Of a DNA stretch of 7,786 nt, positions 6,437 to 7,786 are shown piece by piece. Below the pieces are notes generated by a model, which saw nothing but the letters and a program-made list of their open reading frames with translations, ran no database searches and had not been told where the DNA came from. The DNA comes from Acidimicrobiia bacterium (GTDB lineage Bacteria > Actinomycetota > Acidimicrobiia > Acidimicrobiales > Hopanoidiivorantaceae). Within the stretch, counting starts at the first letter, position 1. Each line of letters opens with the position of its first letter. The translations under genes and the position numbers were made by a program. The DNA lies in NCBI GenBank assembly GCA_020027305.1, contig JAHRAM010000013.1:1-7786 (forward strand). The letters are read 5' to 3'.

Positions 6437-7471
6437 CTAGTTAATCGCTGGAGGATCGGCAGGGTCAGGATTGCGAGGATTGGCATGGTTGGCAGAATCG
6501 GGGTTGGGGTTGGGAGCGGAGGGATTAGCGGGATTGGATGGATTAACAGGATTAGGCAACGAACTTTCCCCAGCCTCATCAGTCGGCTGCAAGAAAGTAA
6601 AAAACTCAGCATCAACAAATGCTTCTGGCACTTTGCCAGTTGCGACATATATATAAGTCGCCGCTCGGAATGCCGATGTAATTAATGACCACCAAACAGA
6701 AAAACAAATAATACAAAATATTGCAACTGCCGCACCAAGAAGTAGCGGGGTAATATTTTTAACAGAAAAAGTAGCAATACCAAAAGCAGCAAAAGCCGCC
6801 ATCACAAGAAGGGCAAATAAAGTAAAAATAGAACTCAGAGCAGCATTTCCCTCAAATTGCTCCTCCCATGAATCTCTCGTGAGTTGCTCCGATCGTTCTT
6901 TGGCATTTTCTAGACTTGGACCTTCAGAAATAAATAAAGAAACCATTAGAGATCTTTGAACAAATGATTTTGACTTTTGAATCGTGGCAAGCATGCCTTG
7001 TTTTGCGCGTCCTCTAAGAGAACGCCTACTAAAAATCGAGTTCATTTTATAAGATCCTCCCCACCGAATGATTTTAAATTGAACATGCCCGATATCTCTT
7101 AGTGAGCCAAACAAAGTTGGGTATCCACCGCTCAAACGTTTGTGCATTCCTGCTATCTGGGCTGCCCTGAAATAAACATTGATAGCTGGCACTGCCAACA
7201 TGACGAGTATAAGTGCAATATAAATAATGAGTATTAAAAATATTGCTTGGTAAATTCCAATGCTTAATACGTTAAAGCTAATTACAATCCCCAAACTTCT
7301 AATAAGGATGAGTGCCATCATGGCTATGGCAGCAACTACCACAATGGATGCAACATAACCAAATGCCGAGAACAACATAAGCCTTTTGCCATAAGACGCA
7401 ACACGCCATGAGGATTTGAACAACCGCCATCCTATGCGGAATTTTCCTTGATGTACGTAGGCGCTGCTCAT
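6437..7471 (-). CDS. DUF6159-like multi-spanning membrane protein with Asn-Pro-rich tail, array member 2
   Basis: A 344-residue paralogue of the neighbouring membrane proteins, function unknown. It has GWRLFKSSWRVASYGKRLMLF (15-35), hydrophobic segments at about 34-60 and 66-98, and QIAGMHKRLSGGYP. A basic central region (about 124-170) lacks a convincing membrane helix. The DSWEEQFEGNAALSS block (200-214) follows, then helices at about 215-236 and 239-262, and the signature ATYIYVATGKVPEAF (271-285). Unlike its paralogues it ends in a tail of about 48 residues (297-344) made of Asn-Pro and Asp-Pro units, probably disordered. The ATG at 7469-7471 is preceded by AGGA at 7482-7479 with seven-base spacing, so the start is well supported. 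The upstream gap of 190 bases to member 3 contains a perfect hairpin, so it may have its own promoter. Confidence 0.8.
   Translation of the reverse strand: MSSAYVHQGKFRIGWRLFKSSWRVASYGKRLMLFSAFGYVASIVVVAAIAMMALILIRSLGIVISFNVLSIGIYQAIFLILIIYIALILVMLAVPAINVYFRAAQIAGMHKRLSGGYPTLFGSLRDIGHVQFKIIRWGGSYKMNSIFSRRSLRGRAKQGMLATIQKSKSFVQRSLMVSLFISEGPSLENAKERSEQLTRDSWEEQFEGNAALSSIFTLFALLVMAAFAAFGIATFSVKNITPLLLGAAVAIFCIICFSVWWSLITSAFRAATYIYVATGKVPEAFVDAEFFTFLQPTDEAGESSLPNPVNPSNPANPSAPNPNPDSANHANPRNPDPADPPAIN
6500..6523 (+). other. Canonical G-quadruplex-forming motif
   Basis: The plus strand has four runs of at least three G: 6500-6503, 6506-6509, 6512-6514 and 6521-6523, with loops TT, TT and AGCGGA. 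It lies opposite the codons for the Asn-Pro tail, so the G-rich strand is the template strand and the mRNA is C-rich. Fits the standard G3+N1-7 rule; folding is not shown. Confidence 0.6.
6608..6670 (-). repeat. Array repeat copy 2 (coding, C-terminal signature of member 2)
   Basis: The counterpart of the block at 5521-5583, here encoding ATYIYVATGKVPEAF. The half covering GKVPEAF is almost identical to copy 1 at the DNA level; the half covering the preceding ALYIY region has drifted. Confidence 0.8.
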
Positions 7472-7478
7472 TATACTT

Positions 7479-7482
7479 TCCT
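7479..7482 (-). promoter_or_regulatory. Shine-Dalgarno AGGA of membrane gene 2
   Basis: On the minus strand AGGA is followed by AAGTATA (seven bases) and the ATG at 7471. This is the clearest ribosome-binding site in the window and fixes the start of member 2. Confidence 0.65.
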
Positions 7483-7533
7483 AGAAATTTTCCATGTTTA
7501 GTGTGTGATTTATGCTTGCCGTATAATATCCCC

Positions 7534-7556
7534 ATTGGGCTAACAACTAGCCCAAT
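7534..7556. promoter_or_regulatory. Perfect 9-bp inverted repeat between membrane genes 3 and 2
   Basis: ATTGGGCTA (7534-7542), the five-base loop ACAAC, and TAGCCCAAT (7548-7556) form a perfect hairpin. It lies 63 bases upstream of the ATG of member 2 and 105 bases after the stop of member 3. No T-run follows directly on either strand, so it is not a standard intrinsic terminator. It could be an operator dyad, an mRNA stem or a weak terminator. The rest of the 190-base gap (7472-7661) shows nothing I can name. Confidence 0.45.
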
Positions 7557-7661
7557 AATTGTATAAGTTTTTAAATTTTAGCAGTCCCCTAGCCTTGCTT
7601 AGCTTCAACCTTTTGTTTGGGAAATTTTAGAGCGCCGCCATCAACTGGCTCTGACTTGAAC

Positions 7662-7786
7662 CTAAATTGTTGTGGCTTTGCCTTTGTCTTTCTTCTGCCC
7701 GAAGAAAGTTGCAAAGTCAGCACCAGCAAATGCTTCTGGCTCTGTGCCAGTCGTGGCATATATATAGAGGGCTGCTTGATATGCTG
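7662..7786 (-). CDS. DUF6159-like membrane protein, array member 3, C-terminal fragment (cut by window edge)
   Basis: The last 40 codons of a third paralogue, entering from the right edge and ending in TAG at 7664-7662. The translation contains AYQAALYIYATTGTEPEAFAG, matching the signature of members 1 and 2 (AALYIYATTGKVPEAF) with TE in place of KV. A short tail follows, ending GQKKDKGKATTI, unrelated to the tails of the other two. The hydrophobic part of the gene lies beyond the window. The same strand and spacing indicate that it is the upstream gene of the array. Function unknown, as for the family. Confidence 0.82.
   Translation of the reverse strand, partial: AYQAALYIYATTGTEPEAFAGADFATFFGQKKDKGKATTI
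7719..7781 (-). repeat. Array repeat copy 3 (coding, C-terminal signature of member 3)
   Basis: Third copy of the 63-bp block, about 1.1 kb from copy 2, which itself lies about 1.1 kb from copy 1. It is closer to copy 1 than to copy 2, including the stretch encoding QAALYIYATTG. Confidence 0.8.

Noticed and set aside
7522..7527. Consensus TATAAT on the plus strand as a promoter
   Set aside because: No plus-strand gene follows and no -35 element lies at a suitable distance; it is probably chance in AT-rich DNA.
7299..7535. Minus-strand open frame of 78 codons upstream of and overlapping membrane gene 2
   Set aside because: It is in another frame over most of its length, with no family features; the paralogue alignment and AGGA site support the start at 7471.
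5521..7781. Three regularly spaced repeats as a CRISPR-like or mobile-element array
   Set aside because: Spacing is about 1.1 kb and each copy sits at the same place inside a coding sequence, so paralogous genes explain them.

Overview
The window reads as chromosomal DNA of an uncultured bacterium with moderate GC content, most likely an actinobacterium of the Acidimicrobiia kind. The guess rests on three things. The PurH carboxy-terminal half has an actinobacterial look (GAGQQNRKDA, ASDAFFPFPDG, QPGGS, final RHFRH). A CaiB-type CoA-transferase is present. Several starts lack a Shine-Dalgarno sequence, and two have a -10-like box only 9 to 10 bases before the ATG, which suits leaderless transcripts. 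No phage, transposon, CRISPR or RNA gene was seen.

Layout. Positions 1-94 (+) are the last 30 codons of an ArsC/YfgD-type glutaredoxin-dependent reductase. Facing it on the minus strand at 155-880 is an oversized low-molecular-weight protein tyrosine phosphatase. A 139-base divergent region (881-1019) separates it from a plus-strand run: a class III CoA-transferase (1020-2312), a DHA2-type MFS transporter (2347-3687, probably starting slightly upstream) and purH (3765-5483). From 5455 to the right edge everything is on the minus strand: three tandem members of one integral-membrane family, which I recognise as DUF6159-like. They lie at 5455-6381, 6437-7471 and 7662 to beyond the edge. The last one is cut by the window.

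How the genes relate. The CoA-transferase and transporter are tightly spaced and probably co-transcribed, which suggests uptake or export of a carboxylic acid and its CoA activation. PurH is a housekeeping purine enzyme and seems unrelated to either side; its 3' end overlaps the first membrane gene tail to tail by 29 bp. The three membrane genes form a same-strand paralogous array. Their carboxy-terminal signature is conserved almost base for base, while their last 20 to 60 residues differ completely, and one ends in an Asn-Pro-rich tail. This array is the least explained part of the window.

A second theme is short tandem duplications and hydrophilic low-complexity insertions in otherwise conserved enzymes: the phosphatase, the CoA-transferase N-terminus, PurH, and the start of the first membrane gene.
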